From assembly GCA_016711605.1 (NCBI GenBank), contig JADJSS010000028.1, positions 1 through 24,289 on the forward strand: a stretch of DNA of 24,289 bases, given 5' to 3'. Both the position numbers and the translations under genes were made by a program. Below the pieces are notes generated by a model. The model was not told where the DNA came from, made no database searches, and was given only the letters and a program-made list of their open reading frames with translations. Origin of the DNA: Saprospirales bacterium (GTDB lineage: Bacteria; Bacteroidota; Bacteroidia; Chitinophagales; JADIYW01). Below are positions 1 to 8,916 of this stretch, one piece after another (position 1 is the stretch's first letter; each line of letters starts with the position of its first letter).

Positions 1-487
1 GCTAATCCTTTGGCAGCAATGGCAGCAGCCTGCTCCTTACCAAACTTATCCTCCAGAGAAACCAGTTGTATTAAATTGATTTTCTTTTGATTAACATTCA
101 ATAAATCAACTAAAGATTGAATATTGATATCACTGCCGAACAACAACGAATAGTTTATTCTCAAAATCAAAATGTCTGACTGGCAACTTCGGCTGTTTTT
201 CTGTCCACATTTTTCCAGCGTTCTGGAATACCTCGAGGAGTTCTTTGATTACGATGGTTGTCCTTCCGGATCGATCTTGAGCAAAAAGTGATTGATGTAA
301 TGGTTGACGGAAGTAATGTTTGGTTTTTCGGTAATCACGGTTCTCAAGCCGTGCAGCATTTCTCTTACCGAGTTGGAATTTTATTATCGGAAATAAGGAA
401 ATAAGGTTGTTTTCCGTTTTATGGCATTCTGAAAGGCTTTCGCACTTTCCACAATCGATTTTCCGTTATTTTTCTTGAATATACCAT
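1..487 (-). CDS. Broken coding region, product not recognised (partial)
   Basis: Three stretches on the minus strand read like protein but lie in different frames. One starts at an ATG at 485-487 (MVYSRKNNGKSIVESAKAF...), one runs from an ATG at 357-359 down to a stop at 249-251 (MLHGLRTVITEKPNITS...), and one covers about 180 to 1 (...LLFGSDINIQSLVDLL...SLEDKFGKEQAAA) and leaves the window. A further open stretch overlaps 165-250 (KELLEVFQNAGKMWTEKQPK). Joined, they would make a mostly helical soluble protein of at least 160 residues starting about 10 bases after the thioredoxin-fold gene. I could not assign a family. The breaks resemble the indels seen in neighbouring genes, so this is probably one real gene whose sequence is damaged, but decay cannot be excluded. 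Confidence 0.4.
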
Positions 488-496
488 GTTAGTGCA

Positions 497-1052
497 TTAT
501 TTCCACTTTGATGTTACAACCCAGACTTGGAATTTGTTGTTCGCTGACCGGAATGCCTGCTAAAATAGTTATCCAAAGCGGCACGAATATCTTTTCCATC
601 GGCAATACTGTCATTTTTGGTCGGGAGTTATCCAGCTGACCGCGATACACACACAACAAGTCTTTATCAAAGATACTAAAATCCGGTGTGCAGGCAGCAT
701 GATAAGCTTTGGCAACTTCCTGTGTTTCATCATACAAATATGGAAACGGATACTGCTCATCCCTGGCGTTTTCCTTCATCAATTCAGGCCCGTCCTGAGG
801 ATAGTTGACAATATCATTGGAACTGATAGCTATAAATGCAATTCCTTTCGAGCTGTAATCATTTGCCAGACTAACCAACTGCTTGTTTACATGTTTTACA
901 TATGGACAATGATTGCAAATAAACATAACAACTGTTGCTTTTCTCCTTTTAATTCCTCTAAAGAAAGGTATTTTACCAGAAACCGTATCTAGCAAAGTAA
1001 AATCAGGGGCTTTGAAGCCCAAAGGAATGCGTATGGTTTCTGTTGCTGCCAT
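497..1052 (-). CDS. Thioredoxin-fold (AhpC/TSA-Redoxin-like) protein, frameshifted
   Basis: A cytosolic peroxiredoxin/thioredoxin-like protein of about 185 residues. The start is MAATETIRIPLGFKAPDFTL, the usual 'G..APDF.L' entry to this fold. Residues about 44-54 carry FICNHCPYVKH, a CxxC active site (CNHC) typical of a redoxin subfamily of unknown substrate; TPDF and the YRGQLD.SRP block follow near residues 115-145. The C-terminus shows three small indels. After SRPK the next frame reads NDSIADGKDIRAALDN, then the first frame resumes with ILAGIPVSEQQIPSLGCNIK. Removing one G after that gives the family-like end IKWK and a stop at 497-499, so I end the gene there rather than at 489. The family assignment is strong, but the biological partner is unknown. 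Confidence 0.85.
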
Positions 1053-1113
1053 TGTTTAGTACTAGTTGTAAATTTTGGTATTTGAAAATTAAATTCATTT
1101 GCAAATTAGTAAT

Positions 1114-2485
1114 TTATTTTCGTTTATAGATTTTTGCATAAATCGGATTTTTGGGGCGCAGTGTGACCAATGGATCCAATTCGGGCACAAAATCTTCGTC
1201 TACTTCAATTCTGAATTTTTGTAAAAACATCGCCAGACACACCTGCATTTCCTGTATAGCAAAATTATTACCGATACACAACCTCGGGCCTCCGCCAAAC
1301 GGAAAGTAGGAATATTTATGCTTTTCTTTCACATTTTCCATAGCAAATCGCTCCGGTTGGAACTCATACGGGTTTTCCCAGAATCTTTCATCGTGATGTA
1401 CCACATAAATCGGCATGATCACGTTTGTACCGGCAGGAATCTCATAGCCGTTAATCACATCTGCCTCAATGGTTTTTCTGCCCATAATCCAGGCCGGCGG
1501 AAAGCAGCGCATGGATTCATCTATTACTTGTTTGAGGTAATGTAATCCGCGGATAGACTCAGGCGTCGGTGTTTCACCGTTTAGTTTAGAATCAATTTCA
1601 TCGGTTAAAATTTTTAATTTATCCGGATTCTGGGTAAGCAGATAAAACGTCCAGCCCAGGGCAATCTGTGTGGTTTCATGTCCGGCCACAAAAATGGTCA
1701 GGATTTCATCACGTAGCTGTTGATTGCTCATCGCCTCTCCTGTTTCCTCATCGCGGGCATCCATCAGCATAGACAATAAATCCTCCTGTTGTTCGTGTTG
1801 TTGGCGTCTTCTGTCGATAACCGAAAAGAAAACATTGTCCATATATTTCAGCACTTCCTTTTCTTCTGGTAGGTTGGAATCCAGTCCGGTAACTGCAAAG
1901 GATTGTCGATACGGTTGGTGATGTACTCCCTTCGGAAACCAGTTTATAAATGGTATCCGTAGTATTGTTTACTTCATTATAAAAAAGCGTAGAGTTTACG
2001 ATGTCCAGCGTCAGCTTATAGAGTTCTTTCGATAAATTCACCGCTTGATTGGTATCGGCGAATTGATCCAGACGTTCCACACTTTTGTCAGTTTGTTCCA
2101 CCATATTGCGAAACATCAGGTTGAGTTTTTCTTATGGAAAGCCGGCTGCGCCAGTCTTCGCTGACGTTTCCAGAATTCTCCTTCACTAGTCAACAATCCG
2201 TTTCCCAAAAAAAGTTTAATAGAATCATAAGCAAAACTTTTACCATAATTCTTATTATTGTCAACCAATACATACTTTATCCATTCCGGATTGGAGACTA
2301 CCACCACTCTCCGGGTGGGTACTTTTATCTGAAAAATATCGCCTAACTTTTTCTGTTGTTCTACGAAAAAATGGATACGCTCCTTTCTAACTGCAACAGG
2401 TTGCCCAGAAAAATATTTAGGGTATTCGGGTGGGCAAATCAATATTTTCGTCGTTAACAAAGGTGGATATTTGTTTTGGGTTCAT
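1114..2485 (-). CDS. Cytochrome P450, frameshifted
   Basis: A heme-thiolate monooxygenase of about 455 residues. The hallmark blocks are all visible in the last segment: I-helix AGHETT (oxygen activation), K-helix ESMR (ExxR), the PERF region (FQPERF), and the heme loop FGGGPRLCIG with the cysteine ligand. The N-terminal third has PEYPKYFSGQ and GEFWKRQRRLAQPAFH, the C-helix WxxxR region. I take the start at the ATG at 2483-2485 (MNPKQISTFVNDENIDLP), upstream of the longest open frame; an extra C near 2420 separates the two. Other breaks are near 2125 (one A short in an A run) and 1950-1860. No membrane anchor is seen, so it is a soluble bacterial P450 that needs separate electron donors, none of which are in the window. 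The substrate is unknown; fatty acids are a guess only. Confidence 0.9.
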
Positions 2486-2618
2486 TGTGTCTGTTATTAC
2501 GAATTCCGTCTGCATTTATAAATAACAATGCTATTGTCAGATGAATTTACGCTTAGTTTTACAACTTTGAGTTTAACAAAAGATGATTTTTACTTACGCT
2601 GTCATTTAGAATTACTAC

Positions 2619-3324
2619 ATGAAAAATATCTGGAAGAAAATATGGAAATGGACAAAACGACTGACGGCAGTCTTTTTCATTCTTAGTATTTTGTCTACGA
2701 TATTATTCCGTTTTATTCCGGTGCCAGTCACGCCTTTAATGCTGATTCGCTGTACGGAACAGGTTTTCAGCGGCGAAGCACCTAAACTGAAGAAAGACTG
2801 GGTGCCCTTAAAAGAAATGTCCTCCAATTTAGTGCTGGCGGTGATTTCTTCCGAAGATCAGAAATTTTCAGAGCATTTCGGGTTTGACTTTTGAGGCAAT
2901 TGAAAAAGTGGCGAAGCAAAATGTAAAATTCAAAAAACGCGGCAAACCCATTAAAGGTGGCAGTACCATTAGCCAGCAATGCGCCAAAAATGTGTTTTTA
3001 TTTCCGCAGCGCAGTTATATCCGAAAAGCCTTTGAAGTATATTTTACCTTCCTGATTGAAATATTCTGGAGCAAGAAACGCATTATGGAAGTGTACCTGA
3101 ATGTGATAGAAATGGGTGATGGCATCTATGGTGCACAGGCGGCATCAAAAATATATTTTAAGAAAGATGCCAAAAACTTAACGGCGGCAGAAGCAGCTAC
3201 CATAGCTGCCGTTCTGCCAAATCCGAGAAAATGGAATGCCGGCAAACCGACAGGCTTCATTAATCGCAGAAAGAGCTGGATTTTACGTCAGATGGGACAC
3301 CTGAGAGGCACTGTTCAACTTTAA
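2619..3324 (+). CDS. mtgA: Monofunctional peptidoglycan glycosyltransferase, frameshifted
   Basis: This GT51 enzyme polymerises lipid II into glycan strands on the outer face of the inner membrane. It has about 235 residues, the normal size for MtgA, and lacks a transpeptidase domain. A basic start (MKNIWKKIWKWTKR) is followed by one membrane segment at about residues 15-35. The catalytic block SSEDQKFSEHFGFD contains the conserved Glu. After a break at about 2890 come GGSTISQQ, KNVFLFPQRS, RKAFEVYFT, the second-Glu block RIMEVYLNVIEMGDGIYGAQAA, and LTAAEAATIAAVLPNPRKW. The break follows HFGFDF, where the next frame continues directly as EAIEKVAKQN, so one base is off. The gene is divergent from the P450 gene, with 133 bases between them. 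Confidence 0.93.
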
Positions 3325-3454
3325 TATTAATTTATCCGCTTCACTTCTTTATACAGAGTTAAACATTATAAAATGCATTCATAAGTCCATAATTCTGTTT
3401 TATGCCTGATTTTTACGTGAATAATGTTATTTTTGCAACTTCGCAAAAGAATTA

Positions 3455-4597
3455 ATGAATTTCCTGGACGCAAATATTTATTACACCAGATTACGAACAC
3501 ATTTTCGATTTGTTTACCTGCATTGCATAAAACACTTCACCATTCGCCGTTTTTTTATCGGGTTACTCTATTTTATCACCATTTTTCTTGTTACCATTAT
3601 CAGTTTTACTTCCAGATTACTGGACGAAATATTATTCCCAAACTATAAAATATTAAGATAAAGCAGCCCGTATTCATCAGTAATCCGAGAAGCGGTACTA
3701 CTTTTTTACATCGTCTGATGTGCCTGGATGAAGAGAAATTCGTGTACAATCTGCTGTATCATACTACATTCCCATCTATTACTTTTTACAGAATGATTCA
3801 GTTTTTTAGTGGTATTGACAATAAGATTGGAAAGCCATTGCATAAACTCATGGACTGGATTAATGATACCATGTTTGGCGGCTGGGATGATATACATGCT
3901 ACGGGATTTAATAAATCGGAAGAAGACGAAGGCCTGCATTTCGTTTCGGGAATTTCTCCTAGTGTTGGTTTATTCACTCCTTTTTTGAAAGAATTTAAAG
4001 AATTGTATATTCCTGACAAGCTGGATAACAATACCAAAGACAATATTAAAAAGTATTATAAATCGACTATTCAGCGCTGGATGTATGCACTGGGCAGTGA
4101 TAAGGTATTTTTAAGTAAAACCGTAATGAGTTCAGGCAGGCTGGAAATGCTGCACGAATTATTCCCGGATGTAAAAATTATATTCTTAATCCGCAACCCG
4201 TATCAGGCTATTCCGTCGTTTACGTCTATGTTTGCAGAACCCTGGACAGTTTTGCATCCGGATATAAAAGAAAATTCAGATGAGTACAGAGAGTGGGGCG
4301 AGCTGGGAATACAATACTATAAATACTTCAACGAACAGAAGCAAAATTTCACCAAAGAGAACTTTATTACCATTCTTTACACGGATTTGGTGGAAAGACC
4401 AAAAGATACCGTTCTGAAGATATACGAGCAACTGAAGGTGGAAACTTCTCCGGCTTTAGAACGATTAGAAAAAGCTACTTCTACGGTAAAAAATATAGAG
4501 TACACATTCCTATTCGCTGGAAACCTATGGGTTTGATAAAGAACACATCTACAACGAGCTGCAGTTTATTTTCGAGGAGTTTGGCTTTGAGAAATAA
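3455..4597 (+). CDS. Sulfotransferase family protein, frameshifted
   Basis: A PAPS-dependent sulfotransferase-like protein of about 380 residues. It starts MNFLDANIYYTRLRTHFRF and has a hydrophobic stretch at about residues 33-53 (FFIGLLYFITIFLVTII) that may anchor it to the membrane. After a one-base break at about 3658 the frame reads KQPVFISNPRSGTTFLHRLM. PRSGTT is the 5'-phosphosulfate-binding loop. A second family block is KIIFLIRNPYQAIPSF, the 3'-phosphate-binding region with Arg and downstream Ser. A second break near 4515 shifts to YSLETYGFDKEHIYNEL...EEFGFEK, ending at 4595-4597. The LETYGF block and the C-terminal helix resemble bacterial Sulfotransfer_3 members that modify lipids or polysaccharides, but the acceptor is unknown. 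It lies 130 bases after mtgA on the same strand; no terminator is obvious between them. Confidence 0.85.
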
Positions 4598-4611
4598 ATC
4601 TTATTACAAAT

Positions 4612-5067
4612 CTATCCTTCTTTTTCCTTACAAATCTTCTTCTGAATTTCTAAAAACTGTACACGGCTTACCGGCTGATTATTTTGATCAAAATAGAAAG
4701 TATTTAAGATATCTATAGTCGTGTTTTTTTCTATTCCCGTTGTTACACCCAGATATTCATAGCGTTTCAAATGAATCTGTTTCTTTTCAATTGCTGCCAG
4801 CTGTTTATCTGTATAAAACGTGATTTCCGTCTCGTATTTATAAATCGGATAATTATATTCCGTACCAATTTGTCCGGGTGCATTAAGTAAGGAGTCTTTC
4901 AATATTATAGTTGTTATTTTGCCATTACAAGAAACAAATGTGTTCTGCTTCCGCATGCGCCACCAATAATAGATGATTAGCAGATGTTGCTGCTTTCTGA
5001 TAAATATTTTCATCATCATAAGAAAAACAACAAAATGGAAATATAACTGCGTACATAATATTGGCAA
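4612..5067 (-). CDS. Hypothetical protein, start uncertain
   Basis: No family recognised. The last 100 or so residues are convincing (KDSLLNAPGQIGTEYNYPIYKYETEITFYTDKQL...EYLGVTTGIEKNTTIDIL), a mixed alpha/beta, polar protein ending ICKEKEG. The N-terminus is unclear. The open frame has an odd hydrophobic and aromatic start (FHFVVFL, LLIIYYWWRMRK), while the neighbouring frame offers an ATG at about 5056 and an alternative N-terminus (MYAVIFPFCCFSYDDENIY) that could be a damaged lipoprotein signal. A frame break around 4920-4960 is therefore likely. It is convergent with the sulfotransferase gene, leaving only 14 bases between the two stops, and lies just downstream of holA on the same strand. 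Confidence 0.5.
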   Translation of the reverse strand: MPILCTQLYFHFVVFLMMMKIFIRKQQHLLIIYYWWRMRKQNTFVSCNGKITTIILKDSLLNAPGQIGTEYNYPIYKYETEITFYTDKQLAAIEKKQIHLKRYEYLGVTTGIEKNTTIDILNTFYFDQNNQPVSRVQFLEIQKKICKEKEG

Positions 5068-5098
5068 GTTAACGTTTTACGCAGAAACAAGTTTAAAT

Positions 5099-6089
5099 TT
5101 ACTTTATTATCTTGAAGACGAGGTCCTTTAATAAATCGGCGTTGGAGTTATTTCGGTTGCGTACAAGCCTTTGCTTTTGCATCGTACTCACACAGCAAGT
5201 GTAAGGTTTCCTGGGTTTTTGTAGTGTATAATAACGGGTTCCGTTACTTACATCTGCGGGGACCCCACTCTTTGGCTGCGTGGATTACATCTTTTATCCG
5301 GGTTACTACAAACAACTTACTGAAATGACTGTACATATAAGCCAGAATGGCAATAATTGGACCTGCTTTCGGATTTTTCTCGAAGTACATCACCATTTTC
5401 ATGGCTTTCGAAAAATCTCTTTTTATAATGGCGTTATTGAATTCCGTGATGTTGTATTCTTTAGATATGCCGATGTATTTTTCAATAATATCCGTTGTAA
5501 TTTCTGTTTGCTCGCCCAGCATCACAGACAGCTTGTCTAATTCATTGGCAATACGCGATAAATCGTTGCCTAAATTTTCTGCCAGTACTTTAACCGCGTC
5601 ACCGCTGATGGAAAAGTTTTTCTTCTTTACGTAACCGGTAATCCATTTTGGCAGTTCTTCGTCAGTCTTTTTCTTAGATTCGAAATAGACCGTTTGTTTT
5701 TCTACTACTTTTGCAATCTTGGTGCGCTTGTCCAGCGTTTTGTTTTTATGCGCAAAAACGAGAATGGTGCTTTTTACCGGATTTTCCAGGTATTTTTCAA
5801 ATAATTCCCAGTCTTTTACTTTAATATCCTGTGCTTCGCGAACGATCACCAATCTTCTTTCTGCAAATGTCGGATATTGTTTGGCATCGTTCAGCACCTG
5901 CATCGGATCGGCATCTTTGCCGTAGAACATCGAATAATTGAAATCTTTTTCGTGTGGCTCTAAGGCGTTATCAGCTATAAAACCTTCGATCAGATCTATA
6001 TAGTAGGATTCTTCGCCACATAAAAAATAAACAGGTTCAAATTTCTTTGCCTGTAGATTTTTCCAGATGGTTTCGAGTGAAGCAGCCAA
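5099..6089 (-). CDS. holA: DNA polymerase III delta subunit, frameshifted at the C-terminus
   Basis: The delta subunit opens the sliding clamp in the replicative clamp loader. The N-terminal domain is clear: FEPVYFLCGEESYYIDLIE at about residues 17-35 is the 'P.Y.L.G.E.Y.ID' entry, followed by RRLVIVREAQ, ILVFAHKNKTLDKRTK and LAENLGNDLSRIANELDKL, then EYNITEFNNAI. The first frame ends at 5244. Beyond it other frames continue the family's C-terminal helix region: TLHLLCEYDAKAKA and then DLLKDLVFKIIK with a stop at 5099-5101, giving about 330 residues, the usual length. At least three indels lie between 5105 and 5270. It is an essential gene in known bacteria, so the breaks are best read as sequence errors. 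Confidence 0.9.
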
Positions 6090-6153
6090 GATGATGTGCG
6101 ATTAAGGAGTACAATGTACGATTAAATTTAGAACGGAAAAAACCATAGAGAAA

Positions 6154-6183
6154 CAACAATTCAACATCCAGTTTTAATTGTTG
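6154..6183 (-). terminator. Possible hairpin downstream of glmM
   Basis: CAACAATT at 6154-6161 and AATTGTTG at 6176-6183 form a perfect 8-bp stem with a 14-base loop, about 50 bases after the glmM stop. On the minus strand the stem is followed by short T clusters (TTTC, later TTTTTT at about 6140) but not by an immediate T run. The stem is AT-rich and weak. It could be a terminator or mRNA end for glmM; it could also be chance. Confidence 0.3.
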
Positions 6184-6232
6184 ATTATGCTTCAAAAATT
6201 ACAAATTAAACCAGTTGTGCGGTTTAAATCGA

Positions 6233-7615
6233 CTACTTTTCTTTCAAGATTGCCATAATGTCTTTTTGCATTTTTTGTGCAATAGCATTGGCAGTCTGTT
6301 CGGTAGAGCTTTCCGAATAAATTCTGATGATAGGCTCTGTATTGGAACCTCTGATATGCACCCAATCCTGATCGATGTCGATTCTTAAGCCGTCGATGGT
6401 ATTTTGTGGATATTGTTTGTATTTTTCTTTAATCTTCTGAATGATATCCGAAATAACCATACCTTCTTCCAGTTGAATTTTATTCTTTGAAATAACATAG
6501 TTTGGATACTGTGCTCTTAAAGAATTCATTCCTTTGTTGGAGGTGGCCAAATGCGACAGAAACAAGGCAATGCCGACCAGTGCATCTCTGCCGTAATGTA
6601 ATTCCGGTAAAATAATTCCGCCGTTTCCTTCGCCGCCAATTACAGCATTGGTTTCTTTCATTTTCTCTACAACATTCACCTCACCCACTGCGGAAGCTGC
6701 GTAATTGACGCCATGTTTCTCGCTGATGTCTCTCAGTGCTTTTGTAGAAGATAAATTAGAAACCGTATTTCCTTTTTTGTGTGCTAAAACATAATCTGCA
6801 ACTGCAACTAACGTGAATTCTTCGCCGAAAGCAGCTCCTTGTTCGTCAATAAAAGCTAATCTGTCGACATCAGGATCTACAGCAATTCCAATATCTGCTT
6901 TTTGTTGTTTTACTTCAGAAGATAACGCGGATAAATTTTCCGGCAATGGTTCCGGATTGTGCGCAAATTTTCCGGTTGGCTCGCAATATAATTCATGAAT
7001 AATTTCTACACCTAAAGCTCTCAATAATTTGGGAACAGCAATTCCACCAACACTATTTACAGCATCGACCACTACTTTAAACTTTTTAGCTTTAATAGCT
7101 TCAATATTTACATATGGAATATTCAAAATCTGTTCGATGTGATAGTCGAGGTAATCTTTATGCGTTACCTGTCCGAGTTTATCCACTTCCACAAAATCAA
7201 ACTTTCCTGAGTGTGCTCTTTTTAACACATCCTGTCCCACTTTTTCCGAAATAAATTCGCCTTTATTGTTCAGCAATTTTAATGCATTCCATTGTTTAGG
7301 GTTGTGAGATGCTGTAATGATAATTCCACCGTCTGCATTTTCTGCGGTAACGGCCATTTCTACTGTTGGTGTGGTTGCCAGACCCAAATCAATCACATCT
7401 AAGCCCATACCTATTAAGTTTCCGACAACGATATGGTGTACCATTTCTCCGGAAATGCGGGCATCTCTTCCAACTACAATTTTCTTTGCGTCTTTTAGCT
7501 TCAGTATAGTACCAAATGCTAAGGTAAATTTTGCAATGTCAATCGGTGTTAAAGCATCACCTGATTTTCCACCGATCGTTCCACGAATGCCTGATATTGA
7601 TTTTATTAATGACAA
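6233..7615 (-). CDS. glmM: Phosphoglucosamine mutase (alpha-D-phosphohexomutase family)
   Basis: This enzyme interconverts glucosamine-6-phosphate and glucosamine-1-phosphate on the way to UDP-GlcNAc for peptidoglycan. About 460 residues, intact. The start region is LIKSISGIRGTIGG; the phosphoserine loop TASHNP (Ser about 103), the metal loop DPDVDR, the sugar-binding GEGNGG and the phosphate-binding RGSNTEPIIRIYSES all occur in the correct order. An ATG at 7646-7648 would add 11 residues, but a good promoter overlaps that codon (-7 box 7636-7643). I therefore start at the TTG at 7613-7615, which gives MSLIKSISGIRG, matching how family members begin. Bacteroidota members of this group are sometimes annotated as phosphoglucomutase/phosphomannomutase, so the exact sugar preference is inferred. 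Confidence 0.93.
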   Translation of the reverse strand: MSLIKSISGIRGTIGGKSGDALTPIDIAKFTLAFGTILKLKDAKKIVVGRDARISGEMVHHIVVGNLIGMGLDVIDLGLATTPTVEMAVTAENADGGIIITASHNPKQWNALKLLNNKGEFISEKVGQDVLKRAHSGKFDFVEVDKLGQVTHKDYLDYHIEQILNIPYVNIEAIKAKKFKVVVDAVNSVGGIAVPKLLRALGVEIIHELYCEPTGKFAHNPEPLPENLSALSSEVKQQKADIGIAVDPDVDRLAFIDEQGAAFGEEFTLVAVADYVLAHKKGNTVSNLSSTKALRDISEKHGVNYAASAVGEVNVVEKMKETNAVIGGEGNGGIILPELHYGRDALVGIALFLSHLATSNKGMNSLRAQYPNYVISKNKIQLEEGMVISDIIQKIKEKYKQYPQNTIDGLRIDIDQDWVHIRGSNTEPIIRIYSESSTEQTANAIAQKMQKDIMAILKEK

Positions 7616-7635
7616 GGTATAAAAATTTAGAGAGG

Positions 7636-7668
7636 CAAATGTATGCAATAATGCCTCAGGAACTCAAA
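7636..7668 (-). promoter_or_regulatory. Bacteroidota-type promoter for glmM
   Basis: On the minus strand TTTG (7665-7668), a 21-base spacer, then TACATTTG (7636-7643) match the Bacteroidota consensus TTTG / TAnnTTTG. The expected transcription start near 7630 leaves a leader of about 15 bases before the TTG codon at 7615 and excludes the ATG at 7648. It also implies that glmM is transcribed independently of the B12 operon upstream. Confidence 0.6.
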
Positions 7669-7725
7669 TTAAAGATAATAACACTTGTTAAAATAACATT
7701 TAGGTAAGAAAAAAGTACAAAAAGA

Positions 7726-8313
7726 TTAATCTATTGTATCACTTTTTTGCCATACTAAATTTCCGGATGCAGCAGTAATTTTAGTGCTTACTACTTCATA
7801 AATTCCAAATAATACCACTACAAAAAACAAATCGCCCAACCAGCTGAATTTGTTGAATGGAATAGCCATTACGTAGCATTGAATTAAGCCTGAGGTAGTT
7901 AAGCTATACATGTTACTAAATAACCAGACACCAAAGTTAGATATAAGGAAAAATAGTAAGGAAGAAACTAATGAGAGACCAACTGTTTTTCCAATATTTA
8001 ATTTAGAATTGTTCAATAATTTTCCTAAAAAAATGATGGCTACAACTGAACCATAAGTGAACAGAATGGTATTATGAAATAATTCGTGATTATTGAGGTA
8101 CGCTAATATTGCATCACTGATAAACATGGTGACGATTGGAATCAGAATGGCTGCTTTATTGTCTTTAAACTTAGCGCCTGCAAATAACGCAACTGCAATA
8201 ACCGGTGTAAGGTTAAAAAAGTTAAATTGATTAGATAAAATTCTGAAGATAACCGCAGCTAAAACTAAACCTGTGGCTAATAAAAAATTATTGTTTGTAC
8301 TTGTAGCTTTCAT
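7726..8313 (-). CDS. DUF6580 family putative transport protein
   Basis: An integral membrane protein of 195 residues with about five to six hydrophobic segments: LLATGLVLAAVIFRIL, the PVIAVALFAG region, LIPIVTMFISDAILAYL, TILFTYGSVVAIIFLG, VGLSLVSSLLFFLISNFGVW and LGDLFFVVVLFGIYEVV. The block NLTPVIAVALFAGA followed by P...MF.SDAIL is the signature I associate with DUF6580, whose fold and size resemble ECF-transporter substrate-binding (S) components. I chose the ATG at 8311-8313 (MKATSTNNN); the open frame extends to the preceding stop codon but that N-terminus is not family-like. It is the last gene of the riboswitch-headed operon, 48 bases after the Nudix gene. A role in cobamide or precursor uptake is inferred from position, not shown. 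Confidence 0.75.
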   Translation of the reverse strand: MKATSTNNNFLLATGLVLAAVIFRILSNQFNFFNLTPVIAVALFAGAKFKDNKAAILIPIVTMFISDAILAYLNNHELFHNTILFTYGSVVAIIFLGKLLNNSKLNIGKTVGLSLVSSLLFFLISNFGVWLFSNMYSLTTSGLIQCYVMAIPFNKFSWLGDLFFVVVLFGIYEVVSTKITAASGNLVWQKSDTID

Positions 8314-8361
8314 AAAACAAAGATAATTAGTAAAACTGATAAATGATAGCAAAAAAATCAC

Positions 8362-8901
8362 TTATTTCTCCGGAAATGCACCTAAATGTGTGTTAAAATT
8401 TCCAGCCTTTCTATCCTCAAAAAACTTACGCAAAGCAAAAGCCGAGGAAGTAAATGCCATTTCTTTCCATGGAATTTCTTCTTCACGAAATAAACCCGAC
8501 TCAATACTTTCTTCGCCATTTCTGACTATTCCGTCTTTTAATTTTGCTAGAAAGTGAATATACACCTGATTTGCCTGTGGTAAATTATAAACGGTAAATA
8601 CTTTTTCTATTTCAATTTCTGCGCCTGCTTCTTCCCAGGTTTCACGGATAGCGCCATCTTCTGCTTTTTCAAAATCTTCGAGATAGCCTGCAGGTAAATT
8701 CCAATAACCTTTTCGTGGTTCTATGGCGCGACGGCACAACAACACTTTATCTTCCCAAACACATAATGCACCCGTTACAATTTTCGGGTTGGTATAATGT
8801 ATGGTATCACAATGCTCACAAACAATTCTGTCTTTGCCTTCTGTGAATTTAAGAACCACAGTTGCGCCGCAATTACTGCAATATTTTTGAACAGGAATCA
8901 T
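8362..8901 (-). CDS. Nudix hydrolase with N-terminal zinc ribbon
   Basis: This 179-residue protein probably hydrolyses a nucleoside diphosphate derivative. A zinc ribbon opens it: CSNC at residues 8-11 and CEHC at 28-31. The Nudix box follows at about residues 72-95: GYLEDFEKAEDGAIRETWEE, then AG, matching Gx5Ex7REuxEExG with the metal-binding REx2EE glutamates. The zinc ribbon plus Nudix layout is shared with NADH pyrophosphatase relatives and small 'ADP-ribose/FAD/CoA pyrophosphatase' homologues, so the substrate is open. It is intact, and its start is 15 bases after the 421-residue protein's stop, which supports co-transcription with the B12-uptake genes. A link to cobamide nucleotide-loop chemistry is possible but only inferred. 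Confidence 0.9.
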   Translation of the reverse strand: MIPVQKYCSNCGATVVLKFTEGKDRIVCEHCDTIHYTNPKIVTGALCVWEDKVLLCRRAIEPRKGYWNLPAGYLEDFEKAEDGAIRETWEEAGAEIEIEKVFTVYNLPQANQVYIHFLAKLKDGIVRNGEESIESGLFREEEIPWKEMAFTSSAFALRKFFEDRKAGNFNTHLGAFPEK

Positions 8902-8916
8902 TTATTGAACATATTA

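Noticed and set aside
6098..6125. A short direct repeat (TGCGATTA / TACGATTA) after the holA start
   Set aside because: Only two imperfect copies; too short to support a repeat array, an attachment site or an iteron cluster.
6233..7615. Extending the B12 operon to include glmM
   Set aside because: A good separate promoter sits before glmM, and cell-wall precursor synthesis has no reason to be under B12 control.
7317..7622. A 101-codon plus-strand open frame
   Set aside because: It is the antisense shadow of the well-conserved glmM N-terminal region, and its translation shows no family features.
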